From: an uncultured Chthoniobacterales bacterium
GTDB taxonomy: Bacteria; Verrucomicrobiota; Verrucomicrobiia; Chthoniobacterales; CAKUMP01
Reading direction: 5' to 3'
Length of the DNA stretch: 19,479 bases
Assembly: GCA_934667795.1 (NCBI GenBank)
Contig: CAKUMP010000013.1
Location: 1 to 19,479 of the forward strand
Below the pieces are notes generated by a model that saw only the letters and a list, made by a program, of their open reading frames with translations, was not told the DNA's origin and did no database searches. The translations under genes were made by a program, and so were the position numbers. Shown piece after piece: positions 12,498 to 19,479 of this stretch; position 1 is the first letter of the stretch; each line of letters begins with the position of its first letter.

Positions 12498-14629
12498 ATG
12501 CTGGCATCAATAGGTGGATCGAGAGATGGGGGATTTTATTTTCTATTTTTTTGATAACGACATCAGGAAATGCGGAAGAAAAGCGTATGACAAATATCTA
12601 TCTGGATGCAGTGGATGAATATGTAAGTGGATGTGTGCAACGAGGAGATTTTGGAACCAGAGCATTTTCAGGAAATTTATTTTTGGGAATGGGGGTGTGG
12701 GCATGGGCGGATCAGGACAGTACACATTTTAAAAGTAAAGCGGTGGAAAAATTGATTCCGCTTGCGGTGGATTCTTTTTTGAAAGAACTTTCGTTCAAAG
12801 TACTGGAAGAAGAAAAAACGCTAGAGGAAATTTATCAGAACCCACCGATGGTGAATGTCGTTTTGCAAACCGCGCATCAAGGAGCATTAGCAGGGTTTGT
12901 GAAAATTGTCCGGGATGAACATTTGAGCGCGTTGATGGGAGATGCACGGCTTGCTGCGATTAAAAAATCTTTGGATAAACATGGTGCGTATTGGATCAAG
13001 CAAGACGTCAGCCCGTCGCATGAACAGCCGTGGGCGTACGCACAAGCGATTTTAAATTTAACATATGCTTATCTGTATTCGGGGGAGCGTCAGTATGTGG
13101 AACGTACCGGGTTCTGGTTTAAAAACCTGTCCTGGTGTCTGGGTGCGGATGGGGGACTGCAGTATATGCGGGACGATATGTCCTATGGTCCGGTTTACTG
13201 GTACTCGGATGCGACAGTTTATGAGCTAGGCTTTGCCAGAGCGGCATTGATCGGAGAAGCAGGGGCGCAGGATCTGGCGCAGGAACTGGATGAAATGGCG
13301 AGAAGAATGGTTCCCTATTATAAAAAATATGTGATCGGAAATGGGTATGTGGAATATTACTCGGTGATCTGGTGGAAACAGCTTTCACGAACCACGACCA
13401 AACCCTATGCGACTGCTGCATTGGCATATATGACCGCAGACCCGCAGATGTGCTGGCTGGCGCAGGAAGGGATGTCGCGAAAGTTATTTTACGATGATCG
13501 CAAAGAAGGGATGCGTACCTGGCTAAGTGCGGTGATGATGCGGGAGATTGATGGCTGGAGTGCACAAAAACCTGCTGTAGATGGATATACTTTTTATGAT
13601 GCCGATCGCATAGGCGTCCGAGGACGTTTTGGAAAATTTCATTATACGTTGCAGGCGGGGCCACACGCCGGAACGGTTGCGGGTGGGATGCTGCTGAACG
13701 ATACAGGAGAATTGCAGTCGGTGTTGCAACGCGTGACCCCCGTGGTACGTCTGGATCCTGATCCCAAAAAACGGCGAGATGACTTACATTCTTTGTTCAT
13801 TTTGTCGTGGTCAAAAGATGGAGTGACGCAAGAGACTCGCCCCGCAGTGGGAGTGGTGAGGGCTGAAACTGTCGGGGCGGTCGGAACACGTTATCATCCA
13901 CGCACAAGCCATTGGGCGGAAGATGGAGAATTGCAGCGCAGAATAAGAGAATCACAAGCATGGGAAATGGAACAACTCTGGTTGGCAACACCGGATCGTA
14001 TGGTGGGCGTGGTGCAAATTCAATGTGTGGCTCCTTCACGTGCGTTTGGTGTCGCACTTTGGAATAGTTTTTCCGAAATCGAAAACCTGACCGCGCTGGA
14101 TGATTCGCAATATGAAGCAGACGGGATGATTTATCGTGTGGTAGAGCATGATTTTGCAAGAGTGGGTCTCGCTCCCAGCCGGGCCGTCATTGCATTGGAT
14201 CAGGACAAAAAATGGCACGGACTTTATCTGGCAGATGAGGCCGGTGCGCAGCATTTTATCGACGAAACCTCCCCACGTTCGGTCAATTACAGGATTGGAC
14301 AAAAGTGGCAGGCAGTTGTGGAAGTTTATCCCAAAGAAAATGGTCCAAGCGAAACCCGGGTCCGTACCTTTGGCGAAATGACAGGACTGGAATCCCGGGA
14401 GGGAGAAACAACCTGGCTGGCGGTTTTTAATCATCAGAATTCCCCGGAAAAAATTACGCGCGAAGAATTGATCCCGGAAAATGCAGAAAACATTTTGTTC
14501 TATCGTGGAGTAGAAGGAGAACAAGGACAATTTACGTCAGATGCTTTAGTCGTTCGTCCGCGTGAGACGATTTTAATAAAATTTCAAAGTGCCAGAATCG
14601 AAGAACAGAACACGAAACCAAACCCTTAA
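12491..14629 (+). CDS. Secreted polysaccharide-lyase-like protein (heparinase II/III-type toroid suspected)
   Basis: A 712-residue exported protein. The N-terminus has a signal peptide (IERWGILFSIFLITTSGNA, cleavage likely before Glu29). The first about 370 residues are helical with repeated aromatic and Gly motifs (WAYAQAILNLTYAYLYSGER, DGGLQYMRDDMSYGP), as in alpha/alpha-toroid lyases. From about residue 370 onward the protein is beta-rich, as in the C-terminal sandwich of heparinase II/III, alginate and chondroitin lyases. I cannot assign a CAZy family or catalytic residues; Tyr and His residues near the DDMSYGPVYWYSD segment are candidates. The start overlaps the regulator's stop, and the next gene follows after 13 bases, so all three form an operon. 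Likely role: degrading an acidic polysaccharide outside the cytoplasm. Confidence 0.65.
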   Translation: MLNAGINRWIERWGILFSIFLITTSGNAEEKRMTNIYLDAVDEYVSGCVQRGDFGTRAFSGNLFLGMGVWAWADQDSTHFKSKAVEKLIPLAVDSFLKELSFKVLEEEKTLEEIYQNPPMVNVVLQTAHQGALAGFVKIVRDEHLSALMGDARLAAIKKSLDKHGAYWIKQDVSPSHEQPWAYAQAILNLTYAYLYSGERQYVERTGFWFKNLSWCLGADGGLQYMRDDMSYGPVYWYSDATVYELGFARAALIGEAGAQDLAQELDEMARRMVPYYKKYVIGNGYVEYYSVIWWKQLSRTTTKPYATAALAYMTADPQMCWLAQEGMSRKLFYDDRKEGMRTWLSAVMMREIDGWSAQKPAVDGYTFYDADRIGVRGRFGKFHYTLQAGPHAGTVAGGMLLNDTGELQSVLQRVTPVVRLDPDPKKRRDDLHSLFILSWSKDGVTQETRPAVGVVRAETVGAVGTRYHPRTSHWAEDGELQRRIRESQAWEMEQLWLATPDRMVGVVQIQCVAPSRAFGVALWNSFSEIENLTALDDSQYEADGMIYRVVEHDFARVGLAPSRAVIALDQDKKWHGLYLADEAGAQHFIDETSPRSVNYRIGQKWQAVVEVYPKENGPSETRVRTFGEMTGLESREGETTWLAVFNHQNSPEKITREELIPENAENILFYRGVEGEQGQFTSDALVVRPRETILIKFQSARIEEQNTKPNP

Positions 14630-14642
14630 ATAAAATATTGTT

Positions 14643-15503
14643 ATGAAACGTTTATTAAACAGAACTTCTTTATTTGCCGCAGCAGTTATTTCCGGATTGT
14701 GCCTTCCCGCAGGATGGGGGCAGTCGCCAGATACGATTCCCAGTTTACAATTGTGGTATCGCGCAGACCAGGGAGTGACCGCCGGCACAAACGATCTTGT
14801 TTCTCAATGGACAAGCCAGGCAGAGGGCGGACATACCGCAACTCAAGGAACAGAGGCAAACCAGCCACTTTTTGAATCCACCGGCGGCGGAGGCGGAAGC
14901 TCGACCTTGCGCTTCACTTCTGATGATTACCTGCAGGCATCAGGCGCACAAAATACGGTTTCAACCGCAATGACATTATTTGTGGTGTTTTCTCTGGATG
15001 CAACAGGAGTAAACATGGGGCTGGTGGATACCAAAAGCAGTACCAGTAATAATCGAGGGTTTTATCTGGCCGTGCGCAGCAGTAATCATTTGGAATTTCG
15101 AGTACAGGATCTCGGAGCAAGTGGTACCAGTATGAATCACTCGCTGGCTCTGCCAGCAAGTCCGATCGGAGATCATTTCGTGGCAATGGCACGGATTGAT
15201 GATGAAGGAAATGGAACTTTACGCTTGTTAAATAACGTGGTGACCACAGAGCGTGAGTTAGCATTAACCAATATCAGCGGCTCTTCCATTTTTACCATGG
15301 GCGCAAACACACAGGGCAATTGGGGATTGAATGGCAGTATCTCTTCCGTTGTTTTATTCAACGAAGCCCTGAGCGATACCCAGGCAAATCAGATATATGA
15401 CTATCTGTACAATACCCATGTCGTCCCCGAACTCACCAGCAGCGCCCTATTATCCTTAGGCCTCCTCTCATTAACTATCAAACGTAACCACAGAAAACGC
15501 TAA
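14643..15503 (+). CDS. Secreted LamG/jelly-roll protein with a variant PEP-CTERM-like tail
   Basis: A 286-residue exported protein. Signal peptide at about 1-26 (SLFAAAVISGLCLPAGWG). A concanavalin/LamG-like domain occupies about 34-255, with LQLWYRADQGV, VSQWTSQAEGGH, TLRFTSDDYLQASG, MTLFVVFSLD and a closing GSISSVVLFNEALSDTQANQ. This pattern is common in secreted proteins of Planctomycetota and Verrucomicrobiota. The end has a sorting-signal layout (VVPELTSSALLSLGLLSLTI, then KRNHRKR), but the motif reads PEL rather than PEP. The last residues NHRKR are encoded by an AACCACAGAAAACGC repeat. It lies 13 bases behind the lyase-like gene. Binding of the same polysaccharide is a reasonable inference, not shown. 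Confidence 0.82.
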   Translation: MKRLLNRTSLFAAAVISGLCLPAGWGQSPDTIPSLQLWYRADQGVTAGTNDLVSQWTSQAEGGHTATQGTEANQPLFESTGGGGGSSTLRFTSDDYLQASGAQNTVSTAMTLFVVFSLDATGVNMGLVDTKSSTSNNRGFYLAVRSSNHLEFRVQDLGASGTSMNHSLALPASPIGDHFVAMARIDDEGNGTLRLLNNVVTTERELALTNISGSSIFTMGANTQGNWGLNGSISSVVLFNEALSDTQANQIYDYLYNTHVVPELTSSALLSLGLLSLTIKRNHRKR

Positions 15504-15635
15504 ACCTAACCACAGAGGACACGGCTGCATCACAGATGGTCTGTTTTTTAACCACAGAATAGCGTCTTCGCAATAGCCTATTTTATTTAGAATAATATTT
15601 TAGATAGGCTATTTTGCAGACTCAATTCTGTGGTT
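15486..15635. repeat. Cluster of AACCACAGA repeats with nested inverted repeats
   Basis: Units lie at 15486-15500 (forming the last codons of the upstream gene), 15508-15522 and 15550-15560, and inverted at 15625-15635 (ATTCTGTGGTT). The pair 15550-15560/15625-15635 is an 11-bp perfect inverted repeat. Nested inside it is a second one, AATAGCCTAT (15572-15581) with ATAGGCTATT (15604-15613), around an AT-rich centre. The structure lies between the PEP-CTERM gene and the GreA/GreB-like gene and may act as a bidirectional barrier, or may be a small mobile element. Confidence 0.8.
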
Positions 15636-15676
15636 GCAGTTGGACAAGGATTTTGGTCTACTATCTGGATAGCCCC

Positions 15677-16138
15677 ATGAATAAGGAACAGGTAATTGAC
15701 GCAATTTTGGCAACGCTGAGTGAGGAGTTTGAACGCTTTCAAAATGCCTCACGTGAAGCGCGTAGTGAAGGAAATGATGACGAAAGTCGTGCGGAAGATC
15801 AGTATGATACCCGATCGACAGAAGCAAATTACCTGGCCGATGGTCAGGCACGCCAGGCCCAGCAGGCGATGGAAGCAATGGAAATGATTCAGGAAATCCG
15901 GAATCGAAGTTTTGGCAAAAATGCCAAGATTGATCTGGGTGCGCTTGTAAAGGTAAATCGCGAAGGCGAAGAAGACTGGTTTTATCTTGCTCCCGCAGCA
16001 GGTGGTGTGGTCGCAAAAGTGAAGAATAAGGAAGTGACGGTTATCACTCCCGCATCTCCCATCGGCAGCCAGCTCATGGGGCTGCAGGTTGGAGAATCCA
16101 CCAACATGCCGAAAGCAAAAGTGCTGAAGGTTTGTTGA
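15677..16138 (+). CDS. GreA/GreB C-terminal-domain protein (putative transcription factor)
   Basis: A 153-residue protein. Residues about 8-75 are highly charged and helical (EEFERFQNASREARSEGNDD, then QARQAQQAMEAMEMIQEI), probably a coiled coil. Residues about 85-150 match the FKBP-like C-terminal domain of GreA/GreB (VKVNREGEEDWFYLAPAAGG, VITPASPIGSQLMGLQVGES). In Gre factors the coiled coil enters the RNA polymerase secondary channel and the C-terminal domain docks on the enzyme. Here the helical part has an acidic turn (GNDDESRAED) that could correspond to the coiled-coil tip, but this is uncertain. ATG 15677 is chosen over the upstream frame start at 15614, which lies in repeat sequence. 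No strong ribosome binding site is visible. Confidence 0.75.
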   Translation: MNKEQVIDAILATLSEEFERFQNASREARSEGNDDESRAEDQYDTRSTEANYLADGQARQAQQAMEAMEMIQEIRNRSFGKNAKIDLGALVKVNREGEEDWFYLAPAAGGVVAKVKNKEVTVITPASPIGSQLMGLQVGESTNMPKAKVLKVC

Positions 16139-16207
16139 CGATTAGAGCACTTTAAGTTATACGCAAATACGGATTCATTTCATTTAAAACCTGTTCTGTG
16201 CCAGAAT

Positions 16208-17275
16208 TTATGCGAGAGCATACCAAGTGCCTTTCGCCTTGCCTCTACGTACTAAGTATCCTCCATTTACCAACTCGCCAAGCCGTTTCTTAATGGTATT
16301 ACGGTTGCCCCCGGTGGCGTTGACAATCCCTGCAACATTGATTTGTCCCTGCTCATGTGCAAGATCAATAATTTTTAATGAAAGCTCTGTTAACGATGCT
16401 CTCATAATTTTTTCTTTTTCCACTTTTTGCTCCAGCCTGCGTTTTTGCTTTTGCAGAGATTGAAGGAAAAACAGCAACCATGGCTCCCAATTTGGCACAG
16501 GCGATTTAAAACTCTTTTGTGTGCGACGCAGTGCAAGATAATAGCTCTCTTTATTTTGTTCAATCACACTTTCCAGAGAGCTGTATGGTACATAGATATA
16601 CCCGCTTTTAAGTAGCAATAAGGTGGTAAGTACTCGTGAAAGCCTTCCATTCCCATCCTGAAACGGGTGAATGGCAAGAAAGACAACAGTAAATACCGCC
16701 ACAATCACCAGAGGATGTAGCGTTTTTTCTTTAAATGCTTTATTTGCGAAAGCATATAAAGCTTCCATCTCGCGAGGCGTATCAAATGGTGTGCTGGTTT
16801 CAAATATAACACCGATGGATTTTCCCGCTAAATCAAAAGCTTCTACACTATTCGACAACTTCTTGTAATGGCCACGGTGCCGCTCGTCTTTGATGGAATA
16901 TTGCAACAAAGTTGAATGAAGTTGCATCAAGTAATTTTCCGTCAAAGGAATCGTATCAAAGGCATTAAAAACAATGTCCATTACAGCGGCGTATCCCGCA
17001 ACTTCTTCTTCATCTCGTGAAATAAAGGGGTGTGTTGTCAGATTTGAAAGCAATGCATCTACTTCACGGTCGGAAAGTTTCGATCCTTCAATACGGGTGG
17101 ACGATCCTACACTCTCAATAATCGCCACCCTGCGAAGCTGATTCAAGCGTTCCGGTGCGATTTTACCAAGCGCACGCCATGCCCCCTTGAATTCGTCAAT
17201 CTCGCTCATGATAACAATCATTTCATGCGTGATCTTGATGGAGTTCACGGTGCGTATAAAATCTTCCATATCCAT
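16208..17275 (-). CDS. Fic-domain protein with built-in inhibitory helix and C-terminal winged helix
   Basis: A 355-residue Fic protein, a class that usually transfers AMP to target proteins. The catalytic loop is HPFQDGNGR at 203-211, matching HPFxxGNGR. The autoinhibitory motif S59-TRI-E63-G64 fits [S/T]xxxE[G/N] N-terminal to the Fic core, so it is a class II self-inhibited enzyme. Residues about 295-355 form a winged helix (LAHEQGQINVAGIVNATGGN, then TIKKRLGELVNGGYLVRRG), which could bind DNA. ATG 17275 starts inside a region with a 20-bp inverted repeat and a TATAAT, so self-regulation by the winged helix is plausible. No separate antitoxin gene is adjacent. Targets are unknown. Confidence 0.92.
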   Translation of the reverse strand: MDMEDFIRTVNSIKITHEMIVIMSEIDEFKGAWRALGKIAPERLNQLRRVAIIESVGSSTRIEGSKLSDREVDALLSNLTTHPFISRDEEEVAGYAAVMDIVFNAFDTIPLTENYLMQLHSTLLQYSIKDERHRGHYKKLSNSVEAFDLAGKSIGVIFETSTPFDTPREMEALYAFANKAFKEKTLHPLVIVAVFTVVFLAIHPFQDGNGRLSRVLTTLLLLKSGYIYVPYSSLESVIEQNKESYYLALRRTQKSFKSPVPNWEPWLLFFLQSLQKQKRRLEQKVEKEKIMRASLTELSLKIIDLAHEQGQINVAGIVNATGGNRNTIKKRLGELVNGGYLVRRGKAKGTWYALA

Positions 17276-17278
17276 ATT

Positions 17279-17340
17279 TATATTCGATTATATCCATAAA
17301 ATATGCGTAATCCAGTAAAATATGGATACAATCGAATATA
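17279..17340 (-). promoter_or_regulatory. Long inverted repeat over the fic promoter (operator candidate)
   Basis: Arms at 17279-17298 (TATATTCGATTATATCCATA) and 17321-17340 (TATGGATACAATCGAATATA) match in 19 of 20 positions as an inverted repeat with a 22-base spacer. A further TATGGATA lies at 17343-17350. On the minus strand the proximal arm contains TATAAT (17287-17292), about 11 bases before the fic ATG, which would give a very short leader. A protein bound to both arms would cover the promoter. The Fic protein's own winged helix is the first candidate. Confidence 0.7.
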
Positions 17341-17399
17341 AGTATGGATAATTTCACCCAATAGAGAAAATTTAGGAGAGTGGTGACATGTTTACGTTT

Positions 17400-17423
17400 G
17401 CCGACGGGGACGTCAGCGTTTCC
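17400..17423. repeat. GACGTC hairpin repeat, fourth copy (diverged)
   Basis: GCCGACGGGGACGTCAGCGT followed by TTCC. The same family as at 69, 105 and 9824, but one arm has CGTCAG instead of CGTCGG, so the stem carries a mismatch. It lies in the 206-bp gap between the fic and ATPase genes; nothing else was identified there apart from the fic operator. Confidence 0.75.
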
Positions 17424-17481
17424 AACGTGACATTCTCCAGTAGTTTTTTCTATTTTAAAGAAGAACAAGTGGGTATCCAGA

Positions 17482-18729
17482 TCACTGCCAGAGAGAATGG
17501 AAGGGCAGCAGGTAGATATCCGTATCGTACGCGATTACTCTCTGTGTATTGCAAAGCACAATGCCACAATGAAAATCCTTGCCTGTGGATTGTTGCAATT
17601 CCTTAATGCCCGCTAAATCTCTATCGTTGATGGACTCGGCATTCTTGACTTCTATGGCAATCAGTTTGTTTTGCCGTTCCAGTACAAAATCAACCTCCCG
17701 CCCGTCGTTTGTCCGGTAAAAACTGATATTCACACTTTCATCGCTGACAGAGTTTGCTTTTGTCAGTTCAGAAAGGACAAAATTTTCCAGCGCATGACCA
17801 AAGCGTGTTGGCAGAGTGCTGGCGAGTTCTTGTGGTGTGGAACCCAGTAAATGACAAAGTAGCAGGGTATCATGAAAATACAGCTTGCTGGATTTTACGA
17901 GCCGCTTGGTAATATTGCGATACCATGGCTGCAGAGTATGTGTGACGAAGGTGTTGTTGAGCAACCCCCGGTAGTGTCTTGTGGTAACTGCATTCAAGCC
18001 GACCTCACGCCCGATTTCAGCGTCATTGACAAGATTGCCTGCCCGGGCCGCGAGAGATTGCAGCAGGACGGGCATGTATTCGGCTTTTTCGAGGTTATAG
18101 ATATGACGTGGATCATCCAGCGTGATTTTCTGGATGTAATTACGAAACCATGTTTGAAGCATTTTTTCCGGCATCCGGTGGAGTTCGGGGTAGGTGGCCT
18201 GTGTCATTGCATCCGTAAGACGGATGTCGTCCGGTTTTATCCCCGAAAAATCTTTTGCGAAACAGCGTTCCAGAAAATGAGAAGTTTGCATCTGGATTTC
18301 CGCTACAGACAATGGCAACAGCGTTAATGTCGCCATTCTGCCTACCATTGCATGAGCCAGTTCCGGAATAGCCAGCAGGTTTGCGGAACCGGTAAGCAGA
18401 TAATTTCCATTGGCAGTGCCTTCACCGGAAAGGGCAGCGCCACGTTGTTCATCCACCAGTTTTTTCAGAGGCAGGAATAACTCCGGTACCATTTGCACTT
18501 CATCTATGATCAGGGGCGTTCCTGATTCTTTGATATAGGTGTATGGATTCCGCATCGCCGCTGCCCGCTCCAGTGTGTCGTCAAATGTAATGAAACGGGC
18601 AGGAAAATCCAGAAGCTCCCGAACCAAAGTTGTCTTACCAGCTTGTCGTGGACCGTTGATGTAAACGACAGGAAAAAACTGAAGCGATTCTAAAATCCGA
18701 GCTTCTAATGTCCGATGGATGGCTTTCAT
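17482..18729 (-). CDS. AAA ATPase with DUF4143 (AAA_14 family)
   Basis: A 415-residue protein. The N-terminal P-loop domain has Walker A GPRQAGKTT at 26-34, Walker B LIIDEVQ at 73-79 and LLTGSANLL as sensor region. The middle and C-terminal part is DUF4143 (ITLDDPRHIYNLEKAEYMPV, then LQSLAARAGN, ending in a nuclease-like patch EVDFVLERQNKLIAIEVKNA that resembles a PD-(D/E)XK core). These ATPases are abundant in bacteria and archaea, often in mobile or defence-rich regions, and their function is unknown. ATG 18729 gives the family N-terminus; an ATG at 18804 would add 25 residues that run through an inverted repeat. It lies upstream of fic on the same strand, 206 bp away. Confidence 0.9.
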   Translation of the reverse strand: MKAIHRTLEARILESLQFFPVVYINGPRQAGKTTLVRELLDFPARFITFDDTLERAAAMRNPYTYIKESGTPLIIDEVQMVPELFLPLKKLVDEQRGAALSGEGTANGNYLLTGSANLLAIPELAHAMVGRMATLTLLPLSVAEIQMQTSHFLERCFAKDFSGIKPDDIRLTDAMTQATYPELHRMPEKMLQTWFRNYIQKITLDDPRHIYNLEKAEYMPVLLQSLAARAGNLVNDAEIGREVGLNAVTTRHYRGLLNNTFVTHTLQPWYRNITKRLVKSSKLYFHDTLLLCHLLGSTPQELASTLPTRFGHALENFVLSELTKANSVSDESVNISFYRTNDGREVDFVLERQNKLIAIEVKNAESINDRDLAGIKELQQSTGKDFHCGIVLCNTQRVIAYDTDIYLLPFHSLWQ

Positions 18730-18758
18730 AGTAAATCTCAAAAAATAGCTTAGACTTT

Positions 18759-18789
18759 CGTAAAACGAAAAGCAATCTTTCGTTTTACG
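18759..18789 (-). promoter_or_regulatory. Inverted repeat upstream of the ATPase gene (operator candidate)
   Basis: CGTAAAACGAAA (18759-18770) and TTTCGTTTTACG (18778-18789) form a perfect 12-bp inverted repeat with a 7-base spacer, 29-60 bases before the ATG at 18729. The left half TTTCGTAAAACGAAA (18756-18770) is itself nearly symmetrical. The position fits a repressor site over the promoter, though no strong promoter hexamers were found. It could also fold as an mRNA-leader hairpin. Confidence 0.55.
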
Positions 18790-19010
18790 GCGAATATTTT
18801 CCAACTAATGCAACAGTTGCAGTGCGAGAAAGTTGAAAAGGGGGAGGGGATGCGATATGGATGGTGTAAAGAATTTCATTGTCCTTTGTATTTATCCGTG
18901 ATAATCAGAGGAAACCATTATAAAAAATATGTTCTATCCCACTGTTCTGTCCCTCCTGATGAGAGGGGATGGGATTTGCAAAATAAACCTTCAGAATAAT
19001 AAATAATCGT

Positions 19011-19479
19011 ATGCGAACAAAATGGATTGCACTTGTATCGGGAGGGGTGTTGTCAGCCTCTTTGAGTTTATCTTATGCAGCGACCACGGTACCATGGGTG
19101 GATAACGGGGTCTCCTGGACGCATTATTATAACCCGGATGAAACGGTAAATACGGCGTTGTATGACAAGTTGCCGACCGATGCGATCAATACCTCGCCTG
19201 TCTGGGCTGGTGGATCGAATGCGGGAACTCCGATCGTTGAAATAGAAGACAATTTTTTACGACTTGGTACCGAGGGAGTAACGGATCAGCGTTCTTTTCG
19301 ACAATCCAATGGGTATGGATTGGGTAGTGCCGCGACAGAATTTACATTGGAAACACGTTTTCGTGTTCCTTCCCTGAAGGAAGGAGCCGTTTATGCAGGT
19401 ACCATTTTATTTGGCACAGGTGCGAATGGTCGTTGGGAAGAAATAACGTATTCTCCAACGGCTATTGGTGGTTATGCGG
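19011..19479 (+). CDS. Secreted protein with a jelly-roll-like domain, 3' end cut by the window
   Basis: An open frame from ATG 19011 runs 156 codons to the window edge without a stop. The N-terminus is a clear signal peptide (TKWIALVSGGVLSASLSLSY, cleavage likely after AYAA-like residues near 24). The mature part begins TTVPWVDNGVSWTHYYNPDE and contains beta-strand-rich segments such as ATEFTLETRFRVPSLKEGAV, which resemble concanavalin-type domains in secreted proteins of this phylum. It may end in a PEP-CTERM signal like its neighbours, but that part is outside the window. No strong ribosome binding site is seen. The 281-bp gap to the left holds only the ATPase operator; a 63-codon frame at 18808-18999 is not convincing. 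Confidence 0.75.
   Translation, partial: MRTKWIALVSGGVLSASLSLSYAATTVPWVDNGVSWTHYYNPDETVNTALYDKLPTDAINTSPVWAGGSNAGTPIVEIEDNFLRLGTEGVTDQRSFRQSNGYGLGSAATEFTLETRFRVPSLKEGAVYAGTILFGTGANGRWEEITYSPTAIGGYA

Noticed and set aside
17388..17606. 72-codon plus-strand open frame between fic and the ATPase
   Set aside because: It begins in a GACGTC repeat and runs into the antisense of the ATPase C-terminus, with no support as a protein.
16208..18729. Fic and ATPase genes as a two-gene toxin-antitoxin or defence operon
   Set aside because: They are 206 bp apart with separate operator-like repeats and a dispersed repeat between them. The Fic protein already contains its inhibitory motif. A functional link is not supported by the sequence alone.
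18808..18999. 63-codon plus-strand open frame
   Set aside because: It has no ribosome binding site, domain or signal peptide. It may be leader sequence of the following secreted-protein gene.

Overview
The window looks like chromosomal DNA of a free-living Gram-negative-type bacterium, most likely a member of the Verrucomicrobiota (Opitutae/Puniceicoccales-like). This is inferred from PEP-CTERM-sorted secreted proteins with jelly-roll domains, a GntR-headed/LacI-bodied regulator next to a secreted polysaccharide-lyase-like protein, coproheme-type haem synthesis (HemQ), DciA as helicase loader, and many short palindromic intergenic repeats. No rRNA, tRNA, CRISPR array or transposase gene was seen.

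Layout. Positions 1-150 hold tandem and hairpin repeats, followed by a DNA polymerase X/PHP gene (206-1969). Positions 1970-2500 hold two repeat elements and a terminator but no gene. On the minus strand, 2504-5042 carries a PepSY-like periplasmic protein, a small membrane protein, alanine racemase and a DUF1573 exported protein. A DUF486 membrane protein (5223-5576, plus) converges on a minus-strand operon read ferredoxin, dciA, HAD-NUDIX fusion, folB (7748 down to 5560). Divergent from the ferredoxin is hemQ (7872-8696), then an unrecognised two-helix membrane protein. Positions 9454-10003 are gene-free and repeat-rich.

Positions 9867-10981 hold a PEP-CTERM gene bracketed by a perfect 77-bp direct repeat. 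The right copy is the 3' end of an intact phnA-like gene and the left copy is an orphan fragment of it. Next comes a three-gene plus-strand unit (regulator, secreted lyase-like protein, jelly-roll PEP-CTERM protein; 11385-15503) that resembles a polysaccharide-use locus. Then follow a GreA/GreB-like protein, a Fic-domain protein and a DUF4143 AAA ATPase. The Fic and ATPase genes each have a long inverted repeat at the promoter. The window ends inside another secreted protein gene.

The points most worth a second look are: the HAD-NUDIX fusion joined to folB, which could supply the two dephosphorylation steps before dihydroneopterin aldolase; the 77-bp repeat-flanked PEP-CTERM gene; a terminator-like hairpin that also buries the dciA ribosome binding site; the operator-like inverted repeat over the fic promoter; and intergenic repeats that have been captured into the coding ends of three different proteins.
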